A stretch of 64,000 nt of DNA, from contig NC_090127.1 in NCBI RefSeq assembly GCF_023973825.1, forward strand, positions 124,001-188,000, read 5' to 3'. The DNA comes from Plasmodium brasilianum. Lineage: Eukaryota > Apicomplexa > Aconoidasida > Haemosporida > Plasmodiidae. Shown here one piece after another: positions 1 through 12,300 of the stretch; the first letter of the stretch is position 1; every line of letters begins with the position of its first letter. The position numbers and the translations under genes are program-made. Below the pieces are notes generated by a model that was given only the letters and a program-made list of their open reading frames with translations, made no database searches and was not told the origin of the DNA.

Positions 1-204
1 AACATATGATAATTGTTATAATAGAGAAAAAATAATGAGAGCAAATGTCCTATTTAAATCAGTAGGATAGACCTTTTCTTGACGAACTTAGAAATATTTT
101 AAAAAATAGAATGACTATAATTTGATAGATGAACGAAGATATAAAATAAATAATGTAACTAATTCCCCTAAGTGCAATTAAAAAGAAATTAAATGAACGA
201 AAAA

Positions 205-1478
205 AAGTTTATCAGAAAATATTAAATGGTACAAAACAAAAGGATGATACATTTCTTAACATTTTCCGAAGAACACAGGGTAATAATAAATCTACTGCAA
301 ATATAACTAGTTTAAAAAAAATATATTTAAAAAAATTAACTGAACAGGATATAATAGAACAAATAAAAAAAAAAAAAATGGAAAAAATTAGCGCTAATTA
401 TAAACGAAAAAGAACTACAAGAAGAAATTCATAAATTATTAACGGGGTTATCTACGAATGTAGAAAGAATATAAGAGGAAACATAAAATATTATGTAATA
501 GATATCTTGCAGAGATGGATTAAGAGGTAACTGATATTATTATTGAGAATTCAGCGTTAACGTATTCGAAGATAAAATAATTTACTACAAGGAATAAGGG
601 TAAAAGGTAAAGTAATAGAAGTATTTTATAATTTTTTAAAAGTTAATAGTAGTTCCATAAATTATAGATTGGAAAAAGCTAGTATAAATGATGTAACGAA
701 ATTGCAAAATTAAGTGATATACTTAAAAAAGCCGATAATTTAATAGATAATAAAAATAAATAATTGAACTACAAGTTCAGAAATCAAACAAAGCAAACAA
801 AATATTAGATGGTAACAGAAAATAATGATAATGAATTTATTCTTAAAATTGTGGACGAACCACAGAAAAATGAGTGAAGATACTAATCTTGGACAAAGCT
901 GCGTATGCGATGATGCCAGTATTCCTACTACCAAAATAACTAACAGTGCTCTTACCTAATCAGAGGACGTGGTAAACAAATTAGAAGACAACAATTACCT
1001 TACATAAAACCATGTTCATACAAGTTCAAAAATATGAAAATATTGATAATAGTTTAAAAGAAGCAAAACAAATTAAGTATATTGAAAAATATATTATTAG
1101 AATTATGTATGTTCACATTAATAGTAATTTAAACATTTCTAATCAACATTAAATACAGAAACTGATTTATTAACTTGAAAAAGAAAAATAGGAAATTCCA
1201 AATGTTTATAAATAACGTACATCAATTATACATAATGAGAATAATAAGTCACACAGTAATGATGGTTATTAGAATGTTAAATGTACAAGAAGAGTATTTA
1301 TTTATTGTGCACTTGTTCTAGTTTAGGTTTAATTGTCAAAAATAAAAACAGTGAGGAAGAAGTATATTATGCATGTGAAAATCAAGAACAATGGGTCAAT
1401 GAAGAAATCACGTATTTCACTAATAAAGAACAGGCTGTTGATTTGTCTTTTATAACGAGGATGCTGAATAAATATTAA
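205..1478 (+). pseudogene. Degraded multigene-family remnant (STP1/SURFIN-like?)
   Basis: No long frame is open, but pieces of protein-like sequence can be followed across frameshifts on the plus strand. Bases about 205-430 read as a Lys-rich, coiled-coil-prone stretch containing NIFRRTQGNNKSTAN and LKKLTEQDIIEQIKK. A shifted frame continues with LQEEIHKLLTGLSTNVER, followed by stops. Bases 1281-1478 hold a last open piece with SEEEVYYACENQEQW. The style (Lys/Glu-rich, many frameshifts, subtelomeric setting) fits a decayed STP1/SURFIN-type or other large exported-family gene. I cannot name the family with certainty. The piece probably continues beyond the left edge of the window. Confidence 0.4.
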
Positions 1479-1484
1479 GTAAAT

Positions 1485-1486
<2 letters not shown>

Positions 1487-1524
<38 letters not shown>
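1487..1524. repeat. (TA)n microsatellite
   Basis: Perfect run of about 19 TA units directly after the last open piece of the degraded gene. It is typical of Plasmodium non-coding DNA. Confidence 0.9.
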
Positions 1525-1532
<8 letters not shown>

Positions 1533-3546
1533 TTATGTGCATATTACATTTTCAGTCTCAAAAAATTTTAAACTTTTATGTTTAAAAAATTGTCAAGATC
1601 TGTTTAATATTATGGGCATTTACCAAGAAAAGGTACATTAATTTTATAAAATTATTCTTAGAATGTAGTAGGTATGAAAAACTCATATACTTATTTTATT
1701 ATATACGAAATTTCAAAGAAATGGCACAGTTAAAAAAAATAAATGAATTTATGTATAAAATAATTTTTCTGAGAACAGTGAACTTTAAATGCATATTTGT
1801 TGGATATGTAAATATATAAATGTCCTCTTTTCACCTATTCTAAGTTTATAAATTTTATTAAAAGTTAAAGTATATTACTTTATTCAATAAATTTTGTAGA
1901 TAAATTCCTTTGCAAAGGAGCTAGTAACAAATACAGAACTTGTAAGAAGATTTTAATGCATCTACCTATTTTTGCTATATACTTTTTTGTTAATTTTTTT
2001 ATGATTTTTATTGTCTTATACATTTTGCATATTTACAAATTTAATTGACATTAGGTTAACGTTAAAGTAAATGATAAAGGGGAAAATAATAAAAGGCGTT
2101 CATGAATTCTCAAAATGGGGATGAATAGTTTTAACTTTTTATAATGTGCTCATTTATTATTATTTATTATTCCAATATATTATATATGAATATATTTATT
2201 TATTTATATACCTATATATATGTAAATTCATGTTTATCTTATGAAAAAAGACCAAACGAAAGTTTTATTACAAAGTGAATATAGCTATATATTTTTAGAA
2301 ATAATAAACTATAAGCAATTAATATATTTTCATAATAATATGTAAACAAATATATAGCATCTTATTACATATAAACCTAATGTATCCCTTAAATATATAT
2401 ATGATTTAACGAATAAAATAATTTAGAAGAAAATGTAAAAATACCTTGTTAACTGTAGAATAAAAGCTAATGTCTGTCTAATATATAACTTTTGTAGAAT
2501 AATTCCCTTTTTTTGTACCTAACTTTACTAACATCTAGAGGCCGTTAAATTACATACTATTAACAATTTTATATATGTATAATTATAATTCTGCACCTTT
2601 AATATGTCCTCTGAAAAAAAGTACTCATACACTCAATGCAAATTTTGTGATAGAATGGAAATAACATATTCTATGAAAAATTGTAAAAAGAGAAAACAAG
2701 TATGTAATAATCCCGTATTATTATTTTTTTTCTCTCCTTTTCTTCTAGATTATCATACATATATTCCTTTTTTAAATATACAATTATATCCTTTTTATTT
2801 TAATAATTTTCGATGTAATTAACATACATATTATGCATCTATGTTTATATTTTAAAGCATTCTTTAAAAAATAATTTTTATAACGACTCCTGTTTCTTTA
2901 TGAATAATACAGCATAATACAGAATATATTTAAAAAAGTTTCAAATTGCAATTAAAAAAATATGAAAACGAGTGAAATAGGTCAAAACACTTGTATTAAT
3001 GTTCTAATAAAATTTACACACATGTTTATATGCTTCCTATAAATAACTGAAAATATTAGTTAAAATTTATAAAAAAATTTGACACTATGATAAAAAAAAA
3101 AAAAGGTGCTTAAATTATTGAAAATTAAAATAGTAAAATAAATTATCTTATAAAAAGTAATTATGTGTTTCATTTGTTACCTTCAGAAAACAATTAGAAC
3201 TCTTAGAAATATGTAATGCATTTATAATCTACTTATATCTATCTATCTTTATATATATATAAATATATATGCTCTGATATAATATTGTCTTATGTAAACA
3301 TAAGTCACTAAAAGGGTCAAAACATTAAAGAATTTTACAGAAACAACATTTAATTTATTTTCTCTCTTAAAAATAAATAGCCCATAAATTTTAAGTATAT
3401 TCAAAAGTTAGAACCAAAATCTTGTAAATTTATTTGATTAAAACTTCTAAAATTTTAATAATATCATATACTTATTTTTTTGTGTGTGCCATAAGGTCTC
3501 CAATTTTATTTTATTTGTATTTTATAGAAATATTTACATCATGTGG
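1525..3546. other. Gene-free AT-rich stretch
   Basis: I see no supported gene here. A 72-codon plus frame at 2604-2822 contains a Cys-rich start (CKFCDRME) and an intron-like segment near 2700-2749 (GTATGT donor, pyrimidine tract, TTCTAG acceptor). The putative intron is only about 50 nt and no partner exons are evident, so I leave it unannotated. Confidence 0.5.
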
Positions 3547-4557
3547 TTATTGTTGGAATTTTGGTGTGTTATCAGTATCATTCTTTTCATTTTTATTTTC
3601 TTCTATTTTTTTTAGTTTGAAGAAAATATATGTTACTACTACAAAAAGAGCAGTTAACAATATATTTGAAACATGTTTTTTAAAATTCTCTGAAGTTAAA
3701 ATGGTAAAAATCATTAACAAAATAGGTGGTGTAATAATACTGTAATTTTGTACATAACTATTTATTAACTGAGTCCTTACATCAGCATTTTGTGTTAAAT
3801 TGGTTTCCGTATTTGCTCGTTCAGCTTCTTCTTTTATTCTGCTTTCCATAGATGAATCTAATTTTACTAAATACTGTTTTACATTTTCTGAAATACCATC
3901 CCAGTTAACAGCATTTTCTACTTTTTCCTTAACAGCATTCTTAAAATCATTAAATTTTCGTTCAATATCCTTAATGTTTAGATCAAAATTTTGTGAACTG
4001 CGTGAACTTTGGGATCCTTCTTCATTTTCATCTTGTGTTCTTTTTGCTTCTCTCTTTCGTTCAGATTTTTCCCTTTCATTATTTTCTGCCAGTGATCTAT
4101 TGGTTACAAAACTTACTGCACTTCCATTACTATGCTTCTCATTACATGAATTGCCAAATTTATTCAAAAAATAAAAAAAGGGGAAATAAAAATATACAGG
4201 TTTAATAGGGATTTAAAGATATATATTCAATTTTCGTAAAAGGGAAAATTGTAATTTTGAAAATAAAAAAAATAGAAGAATTCAAAAAAAATTAATAATA
4301 AACAAATAAAAACTTATTTTAAAAGATTACAGAAAGTTTTTTATCCTTACATCATTGTAAGCACATTGTAGTGTCCAAACAAAAAAGGTAAATAAGAAAA
4401 TTTGGGTAAAAATGAGAAATAAATTCATTTTTTCTCTTTTTGTTTGATTATTTCTTAAAGTTTTCATATCTGCCATCTTATTAGGACTTCTAGCTACATA
4501 GTTGATGCATTCATAAGCCGTTGCACTATTTGAGGTATTCTTATTTTGCTTAAACAT
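3547..4557 (-). CDS. Plasmodium exported protein, PEXEL, two exons
   Basis: Two-exon gene on the minus strand. Exon 1 is 4351-4557 (69 codons) and ends at a GTAAGG donor. It carries a recessed hydrophobic leader (NLFLIFTQIFLFTFFVWTL, about residues 45-63). The best in-phase acceptor I can find gives exon 2 as 3547-4137 (intron about 213 bp), for a protein of about 265 aa. Exon 2 opens with NRSLAE: RSLAE at residues 83-87 is a canonical PEXEL (RxLxE), about 20 residues after the leader. A Lys/Glu/Arg-rich, probably helical middle follows, then two hydrophobic segments (SIITPPILLMIFTIL and ILLTALFVVVTYIFF) and a charged tail. Leader + PEXEL + two C-terminal TM segments is the architecture of exported subtelomeric families such as P. 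malariae fam-l/fam-m. The family assignment is inference. The acceptor is the weakest part: no AG lies further upstream in the intron, so exon 2 must start at or after 4137. Confidence 0.72.
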
Positions 4558-7329
4558 TTTCCCCCTATTCTTTTAAAATTCAAAATTAAAATTTTTTAAT
4601 TCAAAATTAATTATATATATAATTATTAAATACTTCTATTTTGCAAAAGAAAAAAATACTTTACAAATATTTTTACTTAAAATTTTTAATTTTAAAAACT
4701 AAATGAAAAGATTAAGAGTTATTCAGTTTTTTTTATTAATATGTATTATTTTATATATATGTTTTAATAACATTAGAATTACTATCTAATTATAAATTGT
4801 AATTTTTAAAAAATAAACTTTTTCAAAATAATAAAATTACGAAGCTAAATACTTCAAAAAATAAATTTAACTCTTGTGAAAATGGAATAAAACTGAATTT
4901 CTTGCGAAAAAAAAGAAAAATTTTATCTTTTTGCTTAAACAAACAAAAAATCCTATTAACTTTTAAAAATAAATTTTTTAATACTATATATGATGAAACG
5001 AATATTGTGAAATATTGTTAAAAATTACCATATTATTACAATATAATATATTTTATTACATTGTGTACATAAATAGCATATGTAATTGTATATAAATATG
5101 GATTTTAAAATATTCTATTTTTCTTAAACTAGGAATTGTATACTATACTGATGTCGTATATTTTAAACTCCAGTGAATGGATTAATTCGTTTATTTATAT
5201 ATATATTTTTTTTTTTTTATTGCGCAAAATAACAATCTAGTAAAGCATAAAAATCTAATATAGCTAGATTATAAAAAAAATTTATATAGTATGTTATATT
5301 ATATATATATATATCTTTATATATAATTTTTGTTTAACAAAAAAGACTGCGGTTTAAAAAAAGAAAATACATACCCTAGACATTTCTATATTTTAAAATA
5401 ATACAAATATTGCAGCTTCTATAAGAACATGTAATAATTTTGTTTTATTATTATTTTTATTAGTAAAGATGGATAACATTTTAAAATTTGAAATGATCAA
5501 AAAAAAAAAAAATAAGTGGCACAAAACGAAGCTTGAATGTATATTTTTTTAAATAATTAAAACAATATGAATAATAAATAGTAAAATTATTATTAATATA
5601 TATATTTTTTTATTTTTTTTTTATATTATATTAAAAAAATATTTTTATTTTTTAATTATAAATAAAAAAATAAATTACACAATAATTATATGTTTCAAAA
5701 TCATTTTATATTCCTATATGATATTCAAGAAGAATAAAATAAATTTATCAACCTAATCATATAATAATTTATACAGATATAATAATAAAATATATAAACT
5801 TCTACATTAGGAAAAAATATATTATTATATGAAGTGATATTTTATTTGTTATAGAGAACCTGTTCGAAAATCCTAAGCTCTAAATAAATTTTATTAGTAA
5901 AATTTTGCAAGTCTATCAATTATGGATAATAAAAAAGAATCCATTACCCCGCTGTATAATCTCCTATCTGTTATTAGAACAAAAAAAATAGTAATAATAT
6001 TACAGCAAAAAATGAATTAAAATAATCTGTAATAATAAAAATAAGTAATAATATTCTTCTTTGAATAAGTCTTTTTGTTGAAATATTTATTGTTAATCAC
6101 CCAAAGTTTATGAATTCTATTTATATTAGATATTTTTAATGTGTTGCAAAAAAAAAAAAATTCTAATTTTGTATACTTTGTACAGTATAGTTAATTTAGT
6201 AGAAAACACACAGCTACAGAGAATAATTAAAAAATTTTAATTAAAACAATTAATTAAGAATTTTTAATACTATGTTATAATTTGTATATCCAATAAAATA
6301 TGAAACGATAATTCACTTATTTGCAATATCAGCAATGACTTCTAAAAAAAAGGTTTTCTTACTTAAAGAAGTAAATTTTTTTTCTTTAATTTGTTAATCA
6401 TTTCAAAGGAGAAAAATAAAAATGACCTAAAAAAAAAATTGTCATATTATTGTAGAAAAAGCTAAATGCATACTTTTATTGAAGTTCAAAGTTCTGACTT
6501 ATTCATAAATGTAGTAATATAACTAGTATAACAAAAATACTCATAACTTTTTTTTTTTTTTTTTTTATTTATTATCATTTATTATAGCACATTTTTCATA
6601 ACTTCTAGGTAAAATTTATAAGAAGTTAATTAGTTAAACAATACAATAAATATACGTTAGCATACGAAAAATGTTATGATTCACTAAAAAAAATAGCATA
6701 ATATAATGCAGATATTGGTATAAATTATAACGATTAAAACAGAATAATAATTAAAAGCACCAAATTTCATTTAATATAGCAATATACCATCATAATGGAT
6801 GCAAATGTTTGGAAAATAAAAACACAAATTAATTGTTTAAAATGCAATTATCTCTGTATTATGGTTTAATGAATTATATTTAACAACTATATATATTTTA
6901 TTCATAAGATATGTACACAAGTACTATAAAATAAAACATTATGTTAAACATATAAAAACAAATTAAAATAATAATTATAAATAATTTCTTTTTTTTTTTT
7001 AAATATAAGAAAATAACATTCATATAATTACGTCTTCAAAAAAAAAAATAATACTATTGTTACAAACACACGATATATAAAATTTACCTCAATAAAAGTG
7101 TAGAAATTTTAAAATATCATGTAAAAGAAAAATATTATATATTTTTACTCTTAAACTGTTAAATTTTTTTCGGTATATATAACAATATTGTTATATTTTA
7201 AGCTTAGATGAACATATTTCATTTTTATATTATTTAAAAATGTTCTAAAATATACAAAATTTTGCTTCATTTATTTCAAATACGGAAAAAAAGCTAATTA
7301 TTACAAAACATATTTATAATTTATTTTCA
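4558..7329. other. Gene-free AT-rich stretch
   Basis: About 2.8 kb of poly-A/T, TA runs and scattered stops in all frames. I see no gene, RNA or ordered repeat. It contains the probable promoter of the 3547-4557 gene (just above 4557) and the 3' region of the 7330-8333 gene. Confidence 0.6.
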
Positions 7330-8333
7330 TTATATAAAGCGTCTTCTATTTGGTTTACAAAATATTAACAAAGATAGTACAAATGCAACAAAAAATAGAG
7401 GTATAATATAATTCTCTGCTTTAAAACATATACATGCAAAGAAAGCGATCATAGCTATAAAAGCAATTCCTCGATGAAAATATTCTATTATTGTTATAAT
7501 CTTTCTCTTTTTCCTTTTTTCTATATTTTCTTTAGAAAAAGGGTCTTTATCTGTTGTGTAATTTGCTTCATCGCCCATGTAAAATTTTAATAAACTACAT
7601 TTATTTTTTAATATATCATCATTAATTTCTACATTAATAGTTTTTCCTGTTAATGAATCTAAATTTCGTCTATATAAATCTGTATCATCATTTTTATCAT
7701 TATAATTAGAACTCTTTTCTACATTGTCCATATGGTCTTTAGATACTTCACCATTTGACCTGAATTCCTTAATTTCGTTTTCTGATTTAAATTCATGTTT
7801 TTTTTTTCATTTGGTTCTGAATTTGTTTCTTCTGGTTCTTGAATCTCAACATAATCAACTGTAACTAGTAATCTGTAAGGTCTTAAAATTAATGTGGCAT
7901 TTATTCCTTTTGCTTCATCATATACGCCATAATGTGAACGCTAAAAATTGAGTTAAATGTTGTACATAATGCATCAGTGTATATATATATATATATATCC
8001 TTTTTCAAACTTTATGAAATTTTAATAATATATATAAATAACAAAGCAAAATGCAGAACAACAAGATTAACATATAAATATAATTTTATTTCCTACATTA
8101 CTGTTAGAATAAAGTAATATCCAAAGGTAATGTGTAAATAAAAAATATTTAATAAAAAATTTTGTTTTATCTATTTTTTTCCTCTTATAGCTTTTGTTTG
8201 AAATCACATAATTTCTAGCAATTAAACGTTTAGTCACATACTCGTTATAATAACTAAGTTTAGTATTATTTAATATACTATTGTTTTCTCTTGTCATTAT
8301 AAAATGCTTTGAATTTTTAAAATAACACTTCAA
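7330..8333 (-). pseudogene. fam-l/fam-m-like exported protein, poly-A frameshift
   Basis: Two-exon exported-protein gene. Exon 1 (8097-8333, 79 codons) has a basic N-terminus and a hydrophobic leader (FFIKYFLFTHYLWILLY), and ends at a GTAGGA donor. Exon 2 (7330-7940) follows a clean TTTTTAG acceptor in the same phase and begins RSHYGVYDEAKG. Shortly after comes RPYRLLVTVDY, which resembles the RxYRLLA-type export-motif region I associate with P. malariae fam-l. It is not a strict RxLxE PEXEL. The C-terminus has two hydrophobic segments (GIAFIAMIAFFACICF and YIIPLFFVAFVLSLLIF). The frame is interrupted at a run of ten A on the coding strand (plus positions 7798-7807): eleven would keep one continuous frame of about 282 codons, whereas ten gives a stop. 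Either this is a young pseudogene or the homopolymer is miscounted in the assembly. Confidence 0.6.
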
Positions 8334-8509
8334 TTTTATACATTAAATTTTCATTGTTATTTATGTATTCTATTTAATATGATACACATACAGAAATAAT
8401 TTATTTGATTTTTATTTTCTCTTTAAAAAATTCAAGTCCAAAAAAAAAATAAAAAATAAAATAAAAAAACAATTAAAATGCATAAAAGTAATACATAATA
8501 GATTAATGT

Positions 8510-8830
8510 CTACAGAACAACCAAACACAGATACTTAATAGTGAATAATAAATAATAAATACATAAATATGAATAAGGAACAAAGGATATACTTACTACT
8601 AAATAATTAATAAAAAATAAACTTGTAAATAATAAACAAAATATAAACTTACTAGAAAATAATGAACAAAAAATACTTCATAGTGAATAATATAGAATAA
8701 ATAAGCTAAAGTGGGTAAAATACAATAAATATTTAATAGTGAGTTACAAACAATAAATAATTAAAGGTGAATAATAAACGATATATAATTAATAATGAGT
8801 AACAAAAAGTTAACATTGTAAATAATAAAT
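8510..8830. repeat. Degenerate AT-rich minisatellite
   Basis: Irregular recurrences of AATAGTGAATAATAAA-like words with AAACTTACTA or ATACTT connectors, with no strict period. It is probably a decayed tandem repeat. Confidence 0.45.
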
Positions 8831-10440
8831 AACAGCTGATAAAAAGAATATTATATAAAAAATTCAGAAAAATTAGTTCAAATCAAAAAATTCAGTAAAA
8901 GTACGTTAAATGTTCTAGGTTTATAACAGAAATTATAAAGTATTTACATTTTATTGAATATAATGAACAGATCGCAATCATTTTAATGATAATAACACAA
9001 TAACTTAAATACTAAAAAATAATAGTTCATATTTCTTATTTATTTTGGCTCTTTTTTAAGTTATAATTTATATTGTATATATAATATATTAGTAATTTTT
9101 TATTTTAAAAGGATATAATATAAAAAAAGAAAACTCGGTAATGATTAAAATAGAATTTCATATATCTTTTAAAGCTAGTAGTACAACTTTACGTAGTCTC
9201 ATAAATACTTTAATTTTTTTGGACTCAAATTTGTATTTTTCATATTATATAGTTGAGATAATACTTTATAAATTTAATAAATAATAATGATATAAAACTA
9301 TTTTAGCATGATATAAGTTGGGCAATCTATGTAACATACAACTAAAAAGCATTATTACGCATTAATTTTTAAATGTAAATTATTCACTAATAATGTATCG
9401 CCATAGAGAAGTTCAGGAAATAAAATTTTTTCTCATGTAATAAATAAATATGATATATATGTACCATATTAATTTAATTTTTTTTTTTTGTAAAGAAGTA
9501 TTATCTTAATAATTTATTGTATCTAATTAAAATATGTTTTCTATAATATTAGGACCAAAGTTATACTGTAACAGTCATGAAATTAAAATATAAAAAATGA
9601 ATTGTATTATGAAGAAATAATCTTACAATTTAAAAAAAGGCAATCAATATGATTGTAAAAAATATAAACTTACAACAAAAAAAACAAAAAAAAAAAAACA
9701 AAAACAAGATAAAGATAGAATAAACATAAAATAAAAACACATTAAATAAAAAAAAATTAATTTAATGGTTATATTGAAGTACTTGTATGACAGAAACCAC
9801 TTCATATTTATTTTTTTTGGCAACACAATTTTAATGATAAAAATAACAGAGTTTGGAATTAAAATAATTTATAAAAATGATAATACCTAACTTTTAAAGT
9901 CAAAATGATAAAAAAAAAAAAAAAAAAAACAATATAACATTTAGTTTAACATGTCTACTATAAAGGATCATATATAAATATAATATTAATATGAACAATG
10001 CTTTCTCTGTTATTGATTGTTCACACCTATTTATGTTCTACAATCATAATACAACATTATGTGTACCATGAACTTGACGTGAACCTCATCCAAATACATT
10101 ACTATCAAACAAAGAAAAGATAACTAATATTTTTTTAATACAGATATATTTTCTATCTGTATTTCTTATGTCCTTTTTTGCTGTAAGTTACTGACCTAAT
10201 TTTTATATAAATAATAAAATATTCAAAATGGAACAAAAGATTAAAATTTTCATCAGTAAACTTATTTTATAAATTCAAAAACAAAACATAAGAAAAAAGA
10301 TAATAAATGTAAATTTATAATAATTACTGCTGCAATGTACCTTTGAAAAAGAAAAGCCTTTGTATGAATAAAATAATTTTTTTTATTACTATATTTCTTT
10401 TCCTTTGGAAAAAAATGCATTTTTATTTGGAATTAACCTA

Positions 10441-10686
10441 ACTAAAATGTATTTTTATATAGATCAATCTATTTAACCAAAATGTATTTTTATATAGATC
10501 ATTCTAATTAATTAAAATGTATTTTCATATAGATTTATCTATTTAACCAAAATGTATTTTTATATAGATTTATCTATTTAACCAAAATGTATTTTTATAT
10601 AGATTAATCTATTTAACCAAAATGTATTTTTATATAGATCATTCTAATTAATTAAAATATATTTTTATATAGATCAATCTAATTAA
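10441..10686. repeat. 35-bp tandem repeat, seven copies
   Basis: Seven consecutive 35-bp units built on AAAATGTATTTTTATATAGA, each ending in either CTATTTAACC or CTAATTAATT variants. Units differ by only a few substitutions. The alternation of the two end types suggests mixed unit duplication. It is non-coding on both strands. Confidence 0.88.
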
Positions 10687-11864
10687 TAATTGGTATGTAC
10701 CTTATATCAATATTTACAATAAAAAATAGTAATGAAAATCTGTAATTATATATTGTCACTGTCAAAATGAGAATGGCATAATTTCAAGAAAATATATTTT
10801 AGATTTTAAATACTATTAATAAAAGCTTTTTCTTTTTTTTTTTTTTTTTTTTTTTATACATACATAACCGCTGTATAAAAAACCACAACCAAAGTGTACA
10901 CTGAAAATGCGAGCTAGTCATTTGAGCTTTTTTTTAAATATATTTACTGGTATATTGTTATACATATATATATGTGATGAACATTTTTTATATTTCATAT
11001 ATATGTACACACATGTATAAAAGTAGATGTGTCTAAAAAATATTAAGAACAAAACTAATGGTTAAAAATAAAGAAATAGTACTAATTTTGTGTAAATATA
11101 GGGAATGTAACTTAAAAAGTAATATGAAGATTTCTATATATTTATCTGATAAAATAATTTTAATTCTGAAATTTACGCCTTCTGAAAAAGTGGTCTTTAT
11201 TACATTTTAAATAGATTTCTGTTTATTTTTTAGTTGCAACAATACCCCTAATATAGAATAAAACTAATGTTGCTACAATATATATCTGTCTCATGAAGTC
11301 ATTTGTAGCATAAATTTTTACGAAAAAAATAAAATAATATACAAATTTTTATAACATTAAATGATTTTAATATTATAGAATTTTTTTTATTAATATTTTT
11401 CTTCTTACTGTAAGTCACGAAATAAGATGTAATGTTAGGAAGAATAACGAACATTTTAGTAAAAACTTTTTCTAAGAATTATTTTAGGCATTTTAAAAAA
11501 AAGCAGTAAACATAATATTTTATGAAAGCTCAAATGATACATCCAATTCGACAACAAGAATGGGCAAATTAAAAAAAATCACTGCAACTTCTGTTATAGC
11601 TTTAAAATCAGGGGATAAAAATGTAAAAATAAATATTGGTACGCCCCTTAATATGATTTTGTCATTTATATTAATATAGAAATACCATTATTCTTAAAAT
11701 ATTAAGCAATATTCATTTTTGAAAAATTTGTAAATACATAACCCGTTATTAGTATAACTATCCATTATATGCATTTACTTATGCATATACGTGTTCGCAT
11801 ATGTTCATACAAATGTATATATATATATATATATATATATAAACAAATTTTTTGAATATATTAT

Positions 11865-12300
11865 AATTTCAGAATGTCCATTGTGCATTGTATCTATGAG
11901 GTACTCATTATATGAGCAAAATAACTTTCAAAAAAGGTTAAGAAACAGTCATAAAAGAATAATGGTAGAAGCAAATATGGACCCATGGAAGCAAGACTTT
12001 TTTATAAAACCAATAATTTACAATGAAAAAGAAGTAGAAAAATGCTCAACAGATGAATACAAAGCCATTTCCTTTGAGAAAATAAAAATCATCTGTATAT
12101 AATAATCCAAATTATGGAAAAAGATCGTCGCTAATATAAAAGAAAAATATTCTAAAGAAACATTTAACATGAATGACGCATAGAGAAATTATATGTGGAA
12201 TAGTAAATAGGTAACTTATTTAGAACAAGTACATTCTGCTATAAATGACAACTTTAATGATAAAAATCTCTCTGGAAAATATTATTGAAATGTTTTTCAT
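11865..12300 (+). pseudogene. Degraded multigene-family fragment (STP1-like?)
   Basis: A 103-codon plus frame (11791-12102) begins in a TA repeat, so its N-terminal part is probably spurious. From about 11865 it looks protein-like: a Trp/Lys/Glu-rich segment with HKRIMVEANMDPWKQDFF. After a frameshift and stops (12103-12300) it continues with pieces such as KIVANIKEKYSKETFNM and LEQVHSAINDNFNDKNL. The pattern of His/Glu/Trp-containing helices is reminiscent of the C-terminal region of STP1/SURFIN-type proteins. This is a weak visual impression only. It may be the same decayed family as the remnant at the left edge. Confidence 0.38.

Larger units (their letters stand above)
8334..11790. other. 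Gene-free AT-rich stretch with minisatellites
   Basis: No supported gene. It holds a degenerate AATAGTGAATAATAAA-type repeat (about 8510-8830), the 35-bp repeat at 10441-10686 and long homopolymers (for example A-run 9911-9930, T-run near 10830-10855). A slightly less AT-rich spot near 10040-10100 has no open frame and may be an old gene remnant. Confidence 0.55.

Noticed and set aside
740..934. 64-codon hydrophobic minus frame
   Set aside because: It is antisense to the degraded plus-strand remnant and has no family features.
2604..2822. 72-codon Cys-containing frame with an intron-like insert
   Set aside because: The putative intron is about 50 nt, and no upstream or downstream exon or recognisable domain is visible.
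3434..4205. Plus-strand frames overlapping the exported-protein exon 2
   Set aside because: Low-complexity Phe/Ser-rich antisense readings of a better-supported gene with a PEXEL motif.
9644..9826. 60-codon hydrophobic minus frame
   Set aside because: Low-complexity poly-A/T translation with no partner exon or conserved feature.
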